This document shows, one piece after another, positions 26,281 through 36,233 of a DNA stretch of 64,000 nt. The stretch lies in assembly GCA_959347345.1 (NCBI GenBank), contig OY365738.1, forward strand, positions 1-64,000. Direction: 5' to 3'. The stretch is from an uncultured Amylibacter sp. (lineage in GTDB: Bacteria > Pseudomonadota > Alphaproteobacteria > Rhodobacterales > Rhodobacteraceae). Every line of letters starts with the position of its first letter. Position 1 is the first letter of the stretch. Below the pieces are notes generated by a model. It made no database searches. It was not told the origin of the DNA and saw only the letters and a list, made by a program, of their open reading frames with translations. A program made the translations under genes and the position numbers.

Positions 26281-28239
26281 ATGTCCGCCATCACCATCAC
26301 CCTGCCTGACGGCAACACCCGCAGCTATGATTCTGGCATAACCGCCGCGCAAATCGCCGCCGATATATCGCCATCGCTGGGCAAACGCGCGATTAGCTGT
26401 ACGTTGGACGGCACGCATTGCGATTTATCGCAATCCATCACGCAAAACACGCATCTTGCCATTCATACTATGGCCGATGATGCGCAGGCGTTAGAGCTGA
26501 TTCGCCACGATTGCGCCCATATCATGGCGCGTGCCGTGCAGGAATTATGGCCAGAGACAAAAGTCACCATCGGCCCAGTTATTGAAAACGGCTGGTATTA
26601 CGATTTTGACCGTGCCGAGCCGTTTTCCGCGGACGATTTAACCAAAATAGAGCAAAAAATGCGCGAAATCATCAACAAACGCGACCCCGTTCGGTTTGAA
26701 ATTTGGGATCATGCCCGTGCGATTAAACATTATGAATCGCAAAATGAGCCGTATAAAGTTGAATTGGTCAATGCAATCCCTGCTGACCAAGACCTGCGGA
26801 TGTATTGGCACGGCGACTGGCAGGATTTGTGCCGTGGTCCGCATTTGGCGCATACCGGGCAGATTCCGGGCGATTGTTTTAAGCTGATGTCGGTTGCGGG
26901 TGCTTATTGGCGTGGGGACGCGAAAAACGCCATGTTGCAACGGATTTATGGCGTGGCGTTTAAGACTCGCGCCGATTTGAAAGCCCATTTATTGATGCTG
27001 GAAGAGGCGGAAAAACGCGACCATCGTAAAATTGGTAAAGCATTGAACCTTTTTCATTTGCAAGAGGAAGCTCCGGGCATGGTGTTCTGGCATCCCAACG
27101 GCTGGACGATTTACCGCGCGTTAGAGGATTATATGCGGCGGCGATTAACCCACGCGGGCTATCAAGAAATCAAAACGCCTCAGGTCGTTGATCGCAAGCT
27201 GTGGGAGGCTTCGGGTCACTGGGACAAATACCGCGAAAACATGTTTATTACCGAAATTGACGAAGAACACGCCAATGAAAAAAGGGTAAATGCGTTAAAA
27301 CCGATGAACTGCCCCTGCCACGTTCAGATTTACAATCAAGGGATGAAATCCTATCGCGACCTGCCGTTACGCCTTGCCGAATTCGGCTCTTGCCATCGGT
27401 ATGAGAGTTCAGGTTCAATGCATGGCCTCATGCGAGTGCGCGGTTTTACCCAAGATGATGGACATATTTTCTGCACGGAAGAGCAGATTGAAAACGAAAC
27501 CGCTCTGTTTATCGCGCTGTTATCGCGGGTTTATAATGACTTAGGATTTGAAAGGTTTGATATTAAACTATCTACCCGACCAGAGGTGCGTGTGGGCAGT
27601 GATGCGGTCTGGGATAAGGCCGAATTGGCGCTGGAAACCGCCATTAAAAAGCTGGATTTGCCCTATGAAGTGGATGAGGGTGAGGGCGCGTTTTACGGAC
27701 CAAAGCTGGATTTCAAATTAACCGATGCGATTGGGCGCGAATGGCAATGTGGCACTTTTCAGGCGGATTTTAACCTGCCCGAACGTTTGGATGCGAAATA
27801 TATAGGCACGGATGGCGCGACCCATCGCCCCGTTATGATGCATCGGGCTATTTTGGGGTCGTTTGAGCGGTTTTTGGGGATTTTAATTGAAAACTACGCG
27901 GGGAAATTGCCGTTTTGGTTGGCGCCGCGTCAAGTTGTTATTACCACGATTGTGTCCGATGCGGACGATTATGCCGCGCGAATTGCCGCGGTTTTAGTGG
28001 AAAAAGGCATTCGGGCAGAGACCGATACGCGGAATGAAAAAATCAACTATAAAATCCGCGAACATTCGGTTGCCAAAGTCCCCGTTATCCTGACGGTTGG
28101 GCAAAACGAGATGGAGTCGGGGCAGGTATCCTTGCGCCGATTGGGGGAAAAACACGCTAGTGTTCAGGATTTGGACGCGGTGGTGGCGGATTTGGTGGCA
28201 GAGGCGAGACCACCCGATTTGGCGCCCGATTTGGCGTGA
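26281..28239 (+). CDS. thrS: Threonine-tRNA ligase
   Basis: Charges tRNA-Thr. At 652 residues it is full length. The N-terminal TGS domain (1-60) and the editing domain with [13 protein letters not shown] (near 80) come first. The class II core has [12 protein letters not shown] with the zinc Cys, [17 protein letters not shown], and [12 protein letters not shown] near 520. The anticodon domain starts at [17 protein letters not shown] (26193) and TATAAT (26229) lie upstream but 30 bp apart, so no promoter is claimed. Confidence 0.97.
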   Translation: MSAITITLPDGNTRSYDSGITAAQIAADISPSLGKRAISCTLDGTHCDLSQSITQNTHLAIHTMADDAQALELIRHDCAHIMARAVQELWPETKVTIGPVIENGWYYDFDRAEPFSADDLTKIEQKMREIINKRDPVRFEIWDHARAIKHYESQNEPYKVELVNAIPADQDLRMYWHGDWQDLCRGPHLAHTGQIPGDCFKLMSVAGAYWRGDAKNAMLQRIYGVAFKTRADLKAHLLMLEEAEKRDHRKIGKALNLFHLQEEAPGMVFWHPNGWTIYRALEDYMRRRLTHAGYQEIKTPQVVDRKLWEASGHWDKYRENMFITEIDEEHANEKRVNALKPMNCPCHVQIYNQGMKSYRDLPLRLAEFGSCHRYESSGSMHGLMRVRGFTQDDGHIFCTEEQIENETALFIALLSRVYNDLGFERFDIKLSTRPEVRVGSDAVWDKAELALETAIKKLDLPYEVDEGEGAFYGPKLDFKLTDAIGREWQCGTFQADFNLPERLDAKYIGTDGATHRPVMMHRAILGSFERFLGILIENYAGKLPFWLAPRQVVITTIVSDADDYAARIAAVLVEKGIRAETDTRNEKINYKIREHSVAKVPVILTVGQNEMESGQVSLRRLGEKHASVQDLDAVVADLVAEARPPDLAPDLA

Positions 28240-28263
28240 TTTTGCGGTAGGATTACAGAGGGA

Positions 28264-28476
28264 TTACAACAAAATCCCAATCGTCACCAGCGATAATCCC
28301 ATCGCCGATAGGCACAGGGCGGCAAGATTAATCGGCACAAGACGGCGCAAAACGGCGATCAAAGCATCGCCTTGCAAACCCGCCTTCCGCGCCCGCACCC
28401 CGCAAAAAATACAATAGCCCAGCGCACTCAGCCCAATCAGGGTTATCAATGCGCCGATTGCAATTAAATTTTCCAT
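28264..28476 (-). CDS. Small membrane protein, function unknown
   Basis: A 70-residue protein of two hydrophobic helices (about 4-26 and 48-68) joined by a basic loop (GVRARKAGLQGDA). I chose the ATG at 28476 because AAGAGGCG lies 6 bp upstream; a longer frame upstream is not needed. Not recognised. It is divergent from gapR. Confidence 0.55.
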   Translation of the reverse strand: MENLIAIGALITLIGLSALGYCIFCGVRARKAGLQGDALIAVLRRLVPINLAALCLSAMGLSLVTIGILL

Positions 28477-28602
28477 ATTTCGCCTCTTAATGTTGGTTTT
28501 GCTCTTGCCTATTTGATTTTCAAAGGATAGGCAAGGCAAAAGAAAAGCAAAATGGGTTTGCTGTGAATTTTTTGTGAAAACTATCTTAAAAAGGAGAGAA
28601 AA

Positions 28603-28911
28603 ATGGATGATAAAGTGGTAACAAATCAAGGGGCTGGAGCGGGGCAAACCGCGGGGCAAACACCCCCGTCAGACCAAACACATAGCGTGAATGCCGAGCA
28701 GTTGCGCGCGTTTGTCGAGCGGTTTGAACGGTTAGAGACGGAGAAAAAGGATATTACCGAGGCGCAAAAGGATGTTATGTCAGAGGCCGCTGCCTATGGC
28801 TATGATGCCAAAATCCTGCGCCGTGTTATTGTTTTGCGTAAGAAAGACCCGGAAAAACTGTCCGAAGAAGAGGCGGTTTTGAACTTGTATCGGGATGTGC
28901 TGGGATTTTAG
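28603..28911 (+). CDS. gapR: DUF2312 nucleoid-associated protein (GapR)
   Basis: GapR binds overtwisted AT-rich DNA ahead of replication forks in Caulobacter. This 102-residue protein has a disordered Gln/Gly-rich start of about 27 residues. The DUF2312 coiled coil follows: AEQLRAFVERFERLETEKK, then AAAYGYDAKILRRVIVLRKK. AAGGAGAG precedes the ATG. Family call is strong. Confidence 0.9.
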   Translation: MDDKVVTNQGAGAGQTAGQTPPSDQTHSVNAEQLRAFVERFERLETEKKDITEAQKDVMSEAAAYGYDAKILRRVIVLRKKDPEKLSEEEAVLNLYRDVLGF

Positions 28912-29021
28912 TTTAATATTGAACCATTAACGGATTAGCCCTTCGGGTCTTCGTCATTTCTTCGAAATGCCGACCAGCTCCATGCGATGGCGTGGTCTTT
29001 TGCGCGTAGTCTCTTACGCTC

Positions 29022-29056
29022 ATAAGGGCAGTTGAACCTGCCCGAAAAATAGGAGA
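29022..29056 (+). repeat. Nested 35-nt palindromic insertion N1
   Basis: ATAAGGGCAG, TTGAAC, CTGCCCG and an A-rich end. It lies between stem CTTACGCT.C and loop TTC.G, where copy C has only TTT in the loop. Confidence 0.75.
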
Positions 29057-29180
29057 TTCGAGCGTAAGCAGACGTGGCGCAAAAGCCCTATGTACAAGAC
29101 GCTCGTTATTTCTTAAATTTATTTAGACACTATACAAGACGCTGAACCAAACCCCAGCCAAAAAATAGCCCGTCCAGCTC

Positions 29181-29216
29181 ATTATTTTTATTTTACGGGC
29201 AGGTTCAACTGCCCTT
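29181..29216 (-). repeat. Nested palindromic insertion N2
   Basis: Reverse orientation of the same 35-36 nt unit, placed in the loop of the CCCGTCC/GGGCGGG hairpin of copy E. Confidence 0.72.
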
Positions 29217-29451
29217 GTAGGAGGGGTGGGCGGGCGGGCGACATTTCGAAGTGGCTTGCCACAAAGAAATGGCGCAACAAAAAACCTCTATCCCTAATCC
29301 TTAATAACGAACCCCTAATCTCTAATAACCAATCACTAACAACTAATCACTAACAACTAATAACTAAAAACATTGACAACCCCATAAAAATCAATCACAC
29401 ACACCACAGACCCCCGAACCACCCACCACCACCAAAAACCGATGCAAACCA

Positions 29452-31083
29452 ATGACCCCCTCCAAATTCCCTAAATTTGACATCTGGGTGCTTGCCCCGA
29501 TTTTCATCGCCGCCTTTGTTTTGCTGCCCGTCTTCTGCGTGTTTTACCTAGCGCTCTTCCCCGACCAAAACATCTGGCCGCACCTGTTAAACACCGTTCT
29601 GCCACATTACCTGACAAACTCGCTGATTATGATGGGCGGAGTCGGCACTTGGGCGTTGCTTATCGGGGTGCCTACGGCTTGGCTGGTGGCGCATTATGAT
29701 TTCACCGCCCGCAATATCCTGCAATGGGCGTTGTTTCTGCCCTTGGCGATTCCCACTTATATCGGTGCCTATGCCTTTGTGGATTTTTGGGAGTATGCCG
29801 GCCCCGCCCAAACCCTTTTACGTGATACTTTTGGCTGGCAAAACCCGCAAGATTATACGCAATGGTTCATCCCCGTGCGCAGTCAGCTCAGCGCGATTTT
29901 CGTGCTGGGGTTCGGGTTATACCCCTATGTTTATATGCTTGCCCGCGCCGCCTTTGTTGAACAATCGGCCAATGCGGTTGAATCGGCGCGATGCTTAGGA
30001 ATAGGCGCGTGGGGCTGTTTTTTCCGCGTTTCCCTGCCTTTGGCTTGGCCTGCGATTGTTATTGCGCTTGCGCTGGTGGCTATGGAAACGCTGGGCGAAT
30101 TCGGCGCGATGGAGTTCTTTGCCGTCCAAACCCTAACCACTGGAATTTTCACGGTGTGGTTAGAGGGCTCTAATATAGGCGGGGCGGCGCAAATTGCCAG
30201 TATTATCTTTGCCCTGATTATGGCGTTGGTTTTGATTGAGCGAATCAGCCGCCGCCGTGTGCAGGTTTTTTCTAACGCGGTGCGTCCGATTGCGCGGTAT
30301 AGCCTGACGGGGATGGCGAATATCATGGCGACTGGGTTTTGTGCGTGTGTCGTGTTTTTAGGCTTTATTCTGCCCTTTGGCATCATCGCAAACTACGCCC
30401 TGCAAAGGGGAGATTGGGGCAGTGCGCGGCTGTGGATTGCCGCTTTTACCTCTATCTGGACGGCGGTTGTGGCGGTTATTGCGATTGTTTGCCTTGCCCT
30501 GATTTTGATTTTTGCCCTGCGACTGTCGCGCTCGGTTCTGCCCCGCCTTTTGGCACCGATAAGCACGATTGGCTATGCCGCACCTGGCGCGATTTTGGGC
30601 TTGGGTATTTTGATAGCCTTCGCGTGGTTTGACCATGCCGTTGCCGATGTGGTTTTCTGGCTGTTCGGGTTGGATATTGGGTTGCTGCTAACGGGCAGTG
30701 CCGCGGGGGTGATTTGCGCCTATGTCATTCGGTTTTTCGCCTTGGCGAGTGGTGGGTTGGACGCGGGGTTTGGTCGTATTGCGCCCAGTCTTGGGCTGGT
30801 TGCGCGCTCTTTGGGGGCGACCCCTGGGCGGGTTTTGCGCCGTGTTCATATACCGATGATGCGTACGACTATTTTAAGTATCAGTGCGTTGATTTTCGTT
30901 GATTGTATTAAAGAGCTGCCAGCGACCTTGTTATTGCGTCCGTTTGGCTATCACAATTTGGCGACTCATGTTTATGATTTTGCTTCGCTGGAGGATATTC
31001 GCGGGGCTTCCGTGGGCGCGGTTTTGATTATTTTAACCAGTATTGGTGCGGTTGCCCTGTTGGCGCGGAGTTGGCGCGGGTAG
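29452..31083 (+). CDS. Fe(3+)-type ABC transporter permease (FbpB/SfuB-like)
   Basis: A 543-residue permease with about twelve hydrophobic segments. It contains two fused permease halves, each with an EAA loop: ESARCLGIGAWGCFFRVSLP near residue 180 and ARSLGATPGRVLRRVHIPMM near 460. This arrangement is typical of ferric-ion permeases. No binding protein or ATPase gene is adjacent, so partners are elsewhere. Iron as substrate is a family inference; some homologues move thiamine or phosphonate. Confidence 0.8.
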   Translation: MTPSKFPKFDIWVLAPIFIAAFVLLPVFCVFYLALFPDQNIWPHLLNTVLPHYLTNSLIMMGGVGTWALLIGVPTAWLVAHYDFTARNILQWALFLPLAIPTYIGAYAFVDFWEYAGPAQTLLRDTFGWQNPQDYTQWFIPVRSQLSAIFVLGFGLYPYVYMLARAAFVEQSANAVESARCLGIGAWGCFFRVSLPLAWPAIVIALALVAMETLGEFGAMEFFAVQTLTTGIFTVWLEGSNIGGAAQIASIIFALIMALVLIERISRRRVQVFSNAVRPIARYSLTGMANIMATGFCACVVFLGFILPFGIIANYALQRGDWGSARLWIAAFTSIWTAVVAVIAIVCLALILIFALRLSRSVLPRLLAPISTIGYAAPGAILGLGILIAFAWFDHAVADVVFWLFGLDIGLLLTGSAAGVICAYVIRFFALASGGLDAGFGRIAPSLGLVARSLGATPGRVLRRVHIPMMRTTILSISALIFVDCIKELPATLLLRPFGYHNLATHVYDFASLEDIRGASVGAVLIILTSIGAVALLARSWRG

Positions 31084-31111
31084 GGTAGGGGGCGCAAAAT
31101 AATCATTAAAA

Positions 31112-31984
31112 TTAGCTCTGCCAACGGTTGTGCAACCAATGCCATTGCTCTGGATTCGCACGAATCTTTTCCCCCAAACGATGGTTGAACTCTGTCATCA
31201 TCTGTTCGGGGGTAGAGGGCGCAATCGGTGCCTGAAAATCAAGGTAAATATCGCGTTTGTTCGTCGCCACGCGGGTAAAAACCGTCACCAGAGGCAGGTC
31301 TAATTTCAACGCCATCCGCGCGGGCGCAAGGCTGGTTTTCGCGCCATGCCCCATAAACGGCAAAATCGGCGATACATTCTGGCGTTGGTCTGATAGAATC
31401 GCTATAATTTTACCCTGTTTTAATGCCCTTACCGTCTGTGTCGTGCCTATCGTTCCAATCAAAGTAATCGGCTCTCCTGTTATTTTAAGGTTATTAATCA
31501 ACAGCTTAGCAACAAACGGATGCGCCATTGGGCGGACGAGTGCGCCGACCTCCATCCCTTGACTGCGTAGATAAATCCGCGGCGAATCCCACTGACCAAT
31601 ATGGGCGGATAGCAGTATCGCACCTTTGCCTTTCGCCTGTGCCTCGCGCAAAACGACCAGCCCATCACCCGTCGCATGCAGGCGATGATGCAACCGATTG
31701 CATCCGCGTGCATTAACCATGGCACAGCTAACTCGCCCCGTTTGACGCGCGATTTTATAGCGTAAAACCCGCCGTTCCTCTGCCGTCATATCAGGGAAAA
31801 TCAGGCGTAAGTTTTTATCAATTTGTGCAGAGCGTTTTTTGAACAATCGGCAAAGCGCACCCGTCAGCCAGCCGACAAATAGGCATCGGGTTTCCACGGG
31901 CAGAATCTTTATGATTTGCAAAAACAGCCACAAGGGCAGATAGCCGATGAAATCAACCAAGACCTGTTTGTGTAGTTTATTCAT
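31112..31984 (-). CDS. LpxL/LpxM-family lipid A acyltransferase-like protein
   Basis: A 290-residue inner-membrane enzyme with one N-terminal hydrophobic segment. The catalytic HX4D motif reads LSAHIGQWDSP near residue 125, with RPMAHPFVAK and SDQRQNVSPILPFMGHGA typical of the lauroyl/myristoyl acyltransferase group. It likely adds a secondary acyl chain to lipid A from acyl-ACP. Divergent from trpS. It pairs in theme with the LpxR-like deacylase at 6.1 kb. Confidence 0.83.
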   Translation of the reverse strand: MNKLHKQVLVDFIGYLPLWLFLQIIKILPVETRCLFVGWLTGALCRLFKKRSAQIDKNLRLIFPDMTAEERRVLRYKIARQTGRVSCAMVNARGCNRLHHRLHATGDGLVVLREAQAKGKGAILLSAHIGQWDSPRIYLRSQGMEVGALVRPMAHPFVAKLLINNLKITGEPITLIGTIGTTQTVRALKQGKIIAILSDQRQNVSPILPFMGHGAKTSLAPARMALKLDLPLVTVFTRVATNKRDIYLDFQAPIAPSTPEQMMTEFNHRLGEKIRANPEQWHWLHNRWQS

Positions 31985-32082
31985 GGGGTAATCTCTGGCG
32001 TTTATGGGGGCGTTTATAGGTTATTTTGTTTGCAATCTATCACAAAAAACTCTATAACAAAACCAAGATTTTGGGGTTTTCT

Positions 32083-33129
32083 ATGTCATCTGCACCTTTT
32101 ACAAACGACTTTCCACAGCGTATTTTTTCGGGGATTCAGCCCTCTGGGCAGTTGACCTTGGGTAATTATCTGGGCGCGTTAAAGCGGTTTGTCGCTTTAC
32201 AAGACCTTGGGCAGGAACGCGGTATTGAAACGATTTATTGCGTTGTTGACCTCCACGCGATTACGGTTTGGCAGGACCCTGTCGCGTTGCAACAAAACAC
32301 GCGGGAGCTGACGGCGGCGTTTATCGCCTGCGGTTTGGATGCGAATAAATCGGTTTTATTTAATCAAAGCCAAGTCCCCGCCCACGCCCAACTCGGCTGG
32401 ATTCTTAACACGGTTGTACGGCTTGGCGATATGAAACGGATGACCCAGTTTAAGGATAAAGCGGGCAAGAATTCGGAACATGTTTCGCTGGGATTGTTCG
32501 CCTATCCCGCGCTCATGGCGGCGGATATTTTGCTGTATAAAGCAACTGGTGTGCCTGTCGGTGACGACCAAAAACAGCACCTTGAACTAACCCGTAAGAT
32601 TGCAGAAAAGTTCAATCATGACTATGATTGCAAGGTTTTTCCCCTGCCCGAACCGATGATAGAGGGCGCGGGCATGCGTGTGATGTCCCTGCGTGATGGT
32701 AGTAAAAAAATGTCAAAATCCGACCCGTCCGATTTGTCCCGTATTAACCTCAGCGATGATGCCGATACGATTGCCAAGAAAATCCGCAAGGCCAAGACGG
32801 ATGCAGAGTCTCTGCCCGATAATTTGGACGCGTTGGATGGGCGAGCTGAGGCACGTAATCTTATCAATATTTTTGCTGGATTGGCGGATAAAACCGCGCA
32901 ACAGGTTTTGGATGAATTCGCGGGCAAGGATTTTGCGAATTTCAAACCAGAATTGGCGGATTTGGCGGTGGCGAAGCTGTCGCCTATCACCGCGCGAATC
33001 AATGAATTGATGCAAGATCCCGCCCAGATAGATGCGGTTTTGTGCGAAGGGGCGCAAAAGGCACGTGATATAAGCACCCCCGTTTTGAACGAGGTTTTGG
33101 AGACGGTCGGGCTTATTTCTAAAAACTAA
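32083..33129 (+). CDS. trpS: Tryptophan-tRNA ligase
   Basis: Charges tRNA-Trp. I chose the ATG at 32083 (protein [10 protein letters not shown], 348 residues) over an earlier ATG at 32026, because [17 protein letters not shown], the HIGH-equivalent, lies at a normal distance from it. The KMSKS loop reads [13 protein letters not shown] near residue 205. The stop TAA is followed at once by the heptamer region 33131-33375, and the next gene is convergent. Confidence 0.96.
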   Translation: MSSAPFTNDFPQRIFSGIQPSGQLTLGNYLGALKRFVALQDLGQERGIETIYCVVDLHAITVWQDPVALQQNTRELTAAFIACGLDANKSVLFNQSQVPAHAQLGWILNTVVRLGDMKRMTQFKDKAGKNSEHVSLGLFAYPALMAADILLYKATGVPVGDDQKQHLELTRKIAEKFNHDYDCKVFPLPEPMIEGAGMRVMSLRDGSKKMSKSDPSDLSRINLSDDADTIAKKIRKAKTDAESLPDNLDALDGRAEARNLINIFAGLADKTAQQVLDEFAGKDFANFKPELADLAVAKLSPITARINELMQDPAQIDAVLCEGAQKARDISTPVLNEVLETVGLISKN

Positions 33130-33130
33130 A

Positions 33131-33375
33131 ATAATTGTGAATGGTGAATTATGAATTATGAATGGTGAATTATTGGTTATTCTTGTTATTCGTTATCTAA
33201 AATAACTGGAGTTCGTTATTTTTGGGTATTTGAGTTATTGAATAACTATAATTAACAGGAGTGAATTATTTTTAGTTATAGTGGTTATGAATAACAGGGT
33301 GTTTGTTATTTTAGGAAAAAATTTGCCACAAAACCCAATTCATCATTCACAATTCACAATTCACAATTCATAATT
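33131..33375. repeat. Heptamer-bounded repeat element of a second type
   Basis: Left array of GTGAATT/ATGAATT units (33137-33170) and right array of ATTCACA units (33340-33375) are inverted copies. The 170 bp between contain many GTTATT/AATAAC words in both directions (for example GTTATTGAATAAC). It lacks the hairpin modules of copies A-H. It fills the gap between the convergent trpS and kinase genes. The kinase stop abuts the right array. Confidence 0.65.
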
Positions 33376-34765
33376 AAGCAGGCTTCGGCAAACTAATCCG
33401 AAAGATCACCCCTGTATTATCGCTTTTCACCAAATCCAGCATCCCGCCGTGTCCTTTAATCAGCTCTGCGCTAATCGCCAAACCCAAACCAGTGCCACCC
33501 CTCCGCGCCCCGCCTTCAAAGGGTTTGAACAAATTATCCAACGCCTTGGCGGGCAGACCTGGACCATCATCGCTTACCTCTATCAGCCACGCGGTAGCAT
33601 TATCCTCTATCCGCACATCAATCTTCCCGGCCTTTTTACCCTGTTCCAAAACCTGCCCTGCATTGCGAATCAGGTTTAACAAAACGCGGTATAACTGCTC
33701 GCGGTCAGCAAAAATCTGCACGGCACGGTCGATATCATGGGCAAAGACTATCTGTCCAGACTCCCCCGCCCCAAGCGATAGTTTTTCATCCTCAAAAATA
33801 TCATCAATAATCTCTGCGACCGAGAAATACCCCAATTCTGGCTGGCGTTCCTCGGCGCGACCATACCGCAGAGTGCTCTCACACAAACTCACCGCCCGCG
33901 ACAGAGTCGTCATCAATTTCGGCACAGTTTTTTGCACCTGCGGGTCTTTGCTGATTTCCATCCTATCGGCCAATAATTGCGTTGTCGTCAATATATTACG
34001 CAAATCGTGGCTGATTTTGGACACAGCCCCGCCCAGATTCGCCAGCCGTCTGCGTTCCTTAAACGAGGCATTAATCTGCTGTTGCATATCGTGCAGGGTT
34101 TCTTCCGCCTCATATAACTCGTTAATTCCAGCCGTTGGGGTGATAAAATTATCATTATCCGGCGCGTCCTTAAACGCCCGCATGGAGAATATCACGCGGT
34201 TAATCGGGCGCACAATCAATCGCTGAACCGCCCAGAATAACAACCCTGCCGTGACCCCCGAAATCAGCAGGGATAGGCGTAGGATATTGTAAAAATACTC
34301 CCACATAGCCTCATGCAACGGAGTTTCCACCAGCACCACATCTATCAAATCGCCACCGCTTTTCACGGGTAAGCCAATCACCCGTACCAGACGATCCTGA
34401 CCGTTAAACATGCTATCAAACGAATCGCTTATTAAATAGCGAAAGTTGTCATCGCGCAGATCAACAATACGCCCAACCGCACTGGGCAGGGTACTCCGCA
34501 ATACCAACACGCGCAAATCATCACGGCGTAGGGCAATGGAAATAACACTGGCGGTGTCCAGCAATTCTTTCGCCAAATCTGGCCCCAGCGATAAATTCGG
34601 TCCAGCAAGCACGGCAAGCGATGCGATTTGGGCGCGTTGCAATCGCTCGTTCAAATAATCATAGCGAAACCGTGCCAAGGATGGCACAAGAATCAAAACC
34701 TCTGCCAGCATGACAAATACAATTGTCAGCATTAAGAATCGCCCCGAAAGTGATCGTAAGAACAT
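33374..34765 (-). CDS. Sensor histidine kinase
   Basis: A 463-residue inner-membrane kinase. Membrane segments near 8-28 and 165-190 bracket a periplasmic sensor of about 135 residues, with a HAMP-like region after the second. The phosphorylated His is in VSKISHDLRNILTTTQ near residue 250. N-box NLIRNAGQVL, G1 VSDDGPGLP and G2 GGTGLGLAIS follow. No response regulator gene is adjacent, so the partner is unknown. The sensor domain has no family I recognise. Confidence 0.9.
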   Translation of the reverse strand: MFLRSLSGRFLMLTIVFVMLAEVLILVPSLARFRYDYLNERLQRAQIASLAVLAGPNLSLGPDLAKELLDTASVISIALRRDDLRVLVLRSTLPSAVGRIVDLRDDNFRYLISDSFDSMFNGQDRLVRVIGLPVKSGGDLIDVVLVETPLHEAMWEYFYNILRLSLLISGVTAGLLFWAVQRLIVRPINRVIFSMRAFKDAPDNDNFITPTAGINELYEAEETLHDMQQQINASFKERRRLANLGGAVSKISHDLRNILTTTQLLADRMEISKDPQVQKTVPKLMTTLSRAVSLCESTLRYGRAEERQPELGYFSVAEIIDDIFEDEKLSLGAGESGQIVFAHDIDRAVQIFADREQLYRVLLNLIRNAGQVLEQGKKAGKIDVRIEDNATAWLIEVSDDGPGLPAKALDNLFKPFEGGARRGGTGLGLAISAELIKGHGGMLDLVKSDNTGVIFRISLPKPA

Positions 34766-34805
34766 GGTGTTTAATTTCCTATTTAATCCGAATCAGCCCT
34801 GTTTA

Positions 34806-36233
34806 TCAGAACTTTTGTACCAAGCGTACCATTTTTTTCACAAACGCACTTTCAAATAGGCGCGGTGCGAAATACGCACCCGCAACCCGTTTGTTAATCT
34901 CACCCAATGTGGGGTAGGGCGCGACCATCGCGGCAACCTGCCCCATTTTCAAATCATTGGCAATCGCCAGAGCCCAAATACCAATCAGCTCACCCGCTTG
35001 CTCGCCAACGATAGACGCACCGATGGGGCGACCTTTGACAACCATGACCTTCACCAACCCTTGGGTTTGCAGCTGCGCACGGGCGCGGTCGTTTTCTGCA
35101 TAGGGAAACCGCACGACTTCTAACGCCTTGCCAAATTTCTCCCGCGCTTGGGCTTCGGTTAATCCAACCTGTGCCAATTCAGGCGAGGTATAAGTTGCCC
35201 ACGGAATATGGCTGGTTTTCATTTTGGAGGACATGCCAAACAGCGCGGATTTCAAAATAACACTGGCATGATAGCTGGCAACATGGGTGAATTGCAAACC
35301 CGCGGCAATATCACCGATAGCATAAACACGGCGGTTGCTGGTTTTTAACGAGGCATCCACTTTTATCCCACCGCGAACGGGTTCTATCCCCCCCGCCGCC
35401 AAATCCAATTTATCAACATTCGGCTTGCGCCCAACAGCCATCAGCAAATGACTGCCCTTGTAAATCTTACCATCCTTTGTTTGCACGCGAATATCGCCCT
35501 TTTTACCAGTAATCTGTTCGGCAATCGCGCCCTCCACGATTTTCACGCCTTCTTTGGTAATCGCTTTTAAGGCAACAGCGGTGAGTTCGGGGTCGTCCTT
35601 GCCGAGGGCTATAAACCCCTCCAAAACCGTGACTTGGCAACCCAGCCGCAGATGCGCCTGTGCCAATTCCATGCCGATGGGGCCGCCACCGATGACTATC
35701 AAATGTTCGGGGCGTTTTTGCAGAGCAAAGATGGTTTCATTGGTGTAATAGGGGACTTTATCCAGCCCGTTAATCGGTGGCACAAACGGGGCAGAGCCTG
35801 TGGAAATCACAAACCGCCTTGCCGTGATGGTGAATTTGCCCGCCTGCACTTGGGTGGGGGATATAAACCGCCCGTATTCGGTGATGACTCGCACGCCAAG
35901 GGATTCAAACCGTTCGACACTATCATGGGGTTCAATCCCCTTAATAACCTTAGCAACATGGCGTTTGGCGGCAGCATAATCGATTTCGGGCTTATGCGGT
36001 TTCACGCCAAACCGCGCCCCGCTTTGCATCGCGTGGGCGTGTTTTGCCGCGGCAATTAACGCCTTTGACGGCACACAGCCGTAATTCAAGCAATCCCCGC
36101 CCATTTTATGCCCTTCCAGCAGAACGACTTTCGCGCCCATTTGCACAGCACCCGCCGCGACAGACAACCCGCCAGAGCCCCCGCCAATAACGCATAAATC
36201 GGTTTTAATATGGTTTTTTGTCTCGTTTTTCAT
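34806..36233 (-). CDS. FAD-dependent pyridine nucleotide-disulfide oxidoreductase
   Basis: A 475-residue flavoprotein of the dihydrolipoamide dehydrogenase/mercuric reductase group. FAD motif VIGGGSGGLSVAAGA and the redox-active pair GGDCLNYGCVPSKA (Cys 43 and 48) are present. NAD motif VIGGGPIGMELAQA and a C-terminal dimerisation region follow. The usual C-terminal His-x-x-x-x-Glu-Pro (active base) region is replaced by ATYTSPELAQVGLTEA earlier and YPTLGEINK at the end. It overlaps a TVP38 gene by 4 bp; fusions of these two families are known. Substrate unknown; not MerA, since no mer gene or terminal Cys pair is seen. Confidence 0.83.
   Translation of the reverse strand: MKNETKNHIKTDLCVIGGGSGGLSVAAGAVQMGAKVVLLEGHKMGGDCLNYGCVPSKALIAAAKHAHAMQSGARFGVKPHKPEIDYAAAKRHVAKVIKGIEPHDSVERFESLGVRVITEYGRFISPTQVQAGKFTITARRFVISTGSAPFVPPINGLDKVPYYTNETIFALQKRPEHLIVIGGGPIGMELAQAHLRLGCQVTVLEGFIALGKDDPELTAVALKAITKEGVKIVEGAIAEQITGKKGDIRVQTKDGKIYKGSHLLMAVGRKPNVDKLDLAAGGIEPVRGGIKVDASLKTSNRRVYAIGDIAAGLQFTHVASYHASVILKSALFGMSSKMKTSHIPWATYTSPELAQVGLTEAQAREKFGKALEVVRFPYAENDRARAQLQTQGLVKVMVVKGRPIGASIVGEQAGELIGIWALAIANDLKMGQVAAMVAPYPTLGEINKRVAGAYFAPRLFESAFVKKMVRLVQKF

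Larger units (their letters stand above)
28922..29366 (+). mobile_element. Mosaic hairpin repeat element, copy E, with two nested palindromes
   Basis: Same order as copy C with stem CATTTC-TTC-GAAATG (28955-28969). The AT-rich core is mostly deleted. Two 35-36 nt palindromic insertions sit in hairpin loops (29022-29056 and 29181-29216). Right array 29330-29366 is CTAACAA/CTAATCA units. TTGACA (29373-29378) begins directly after it. The left array is weak. Confidence 0.75.
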
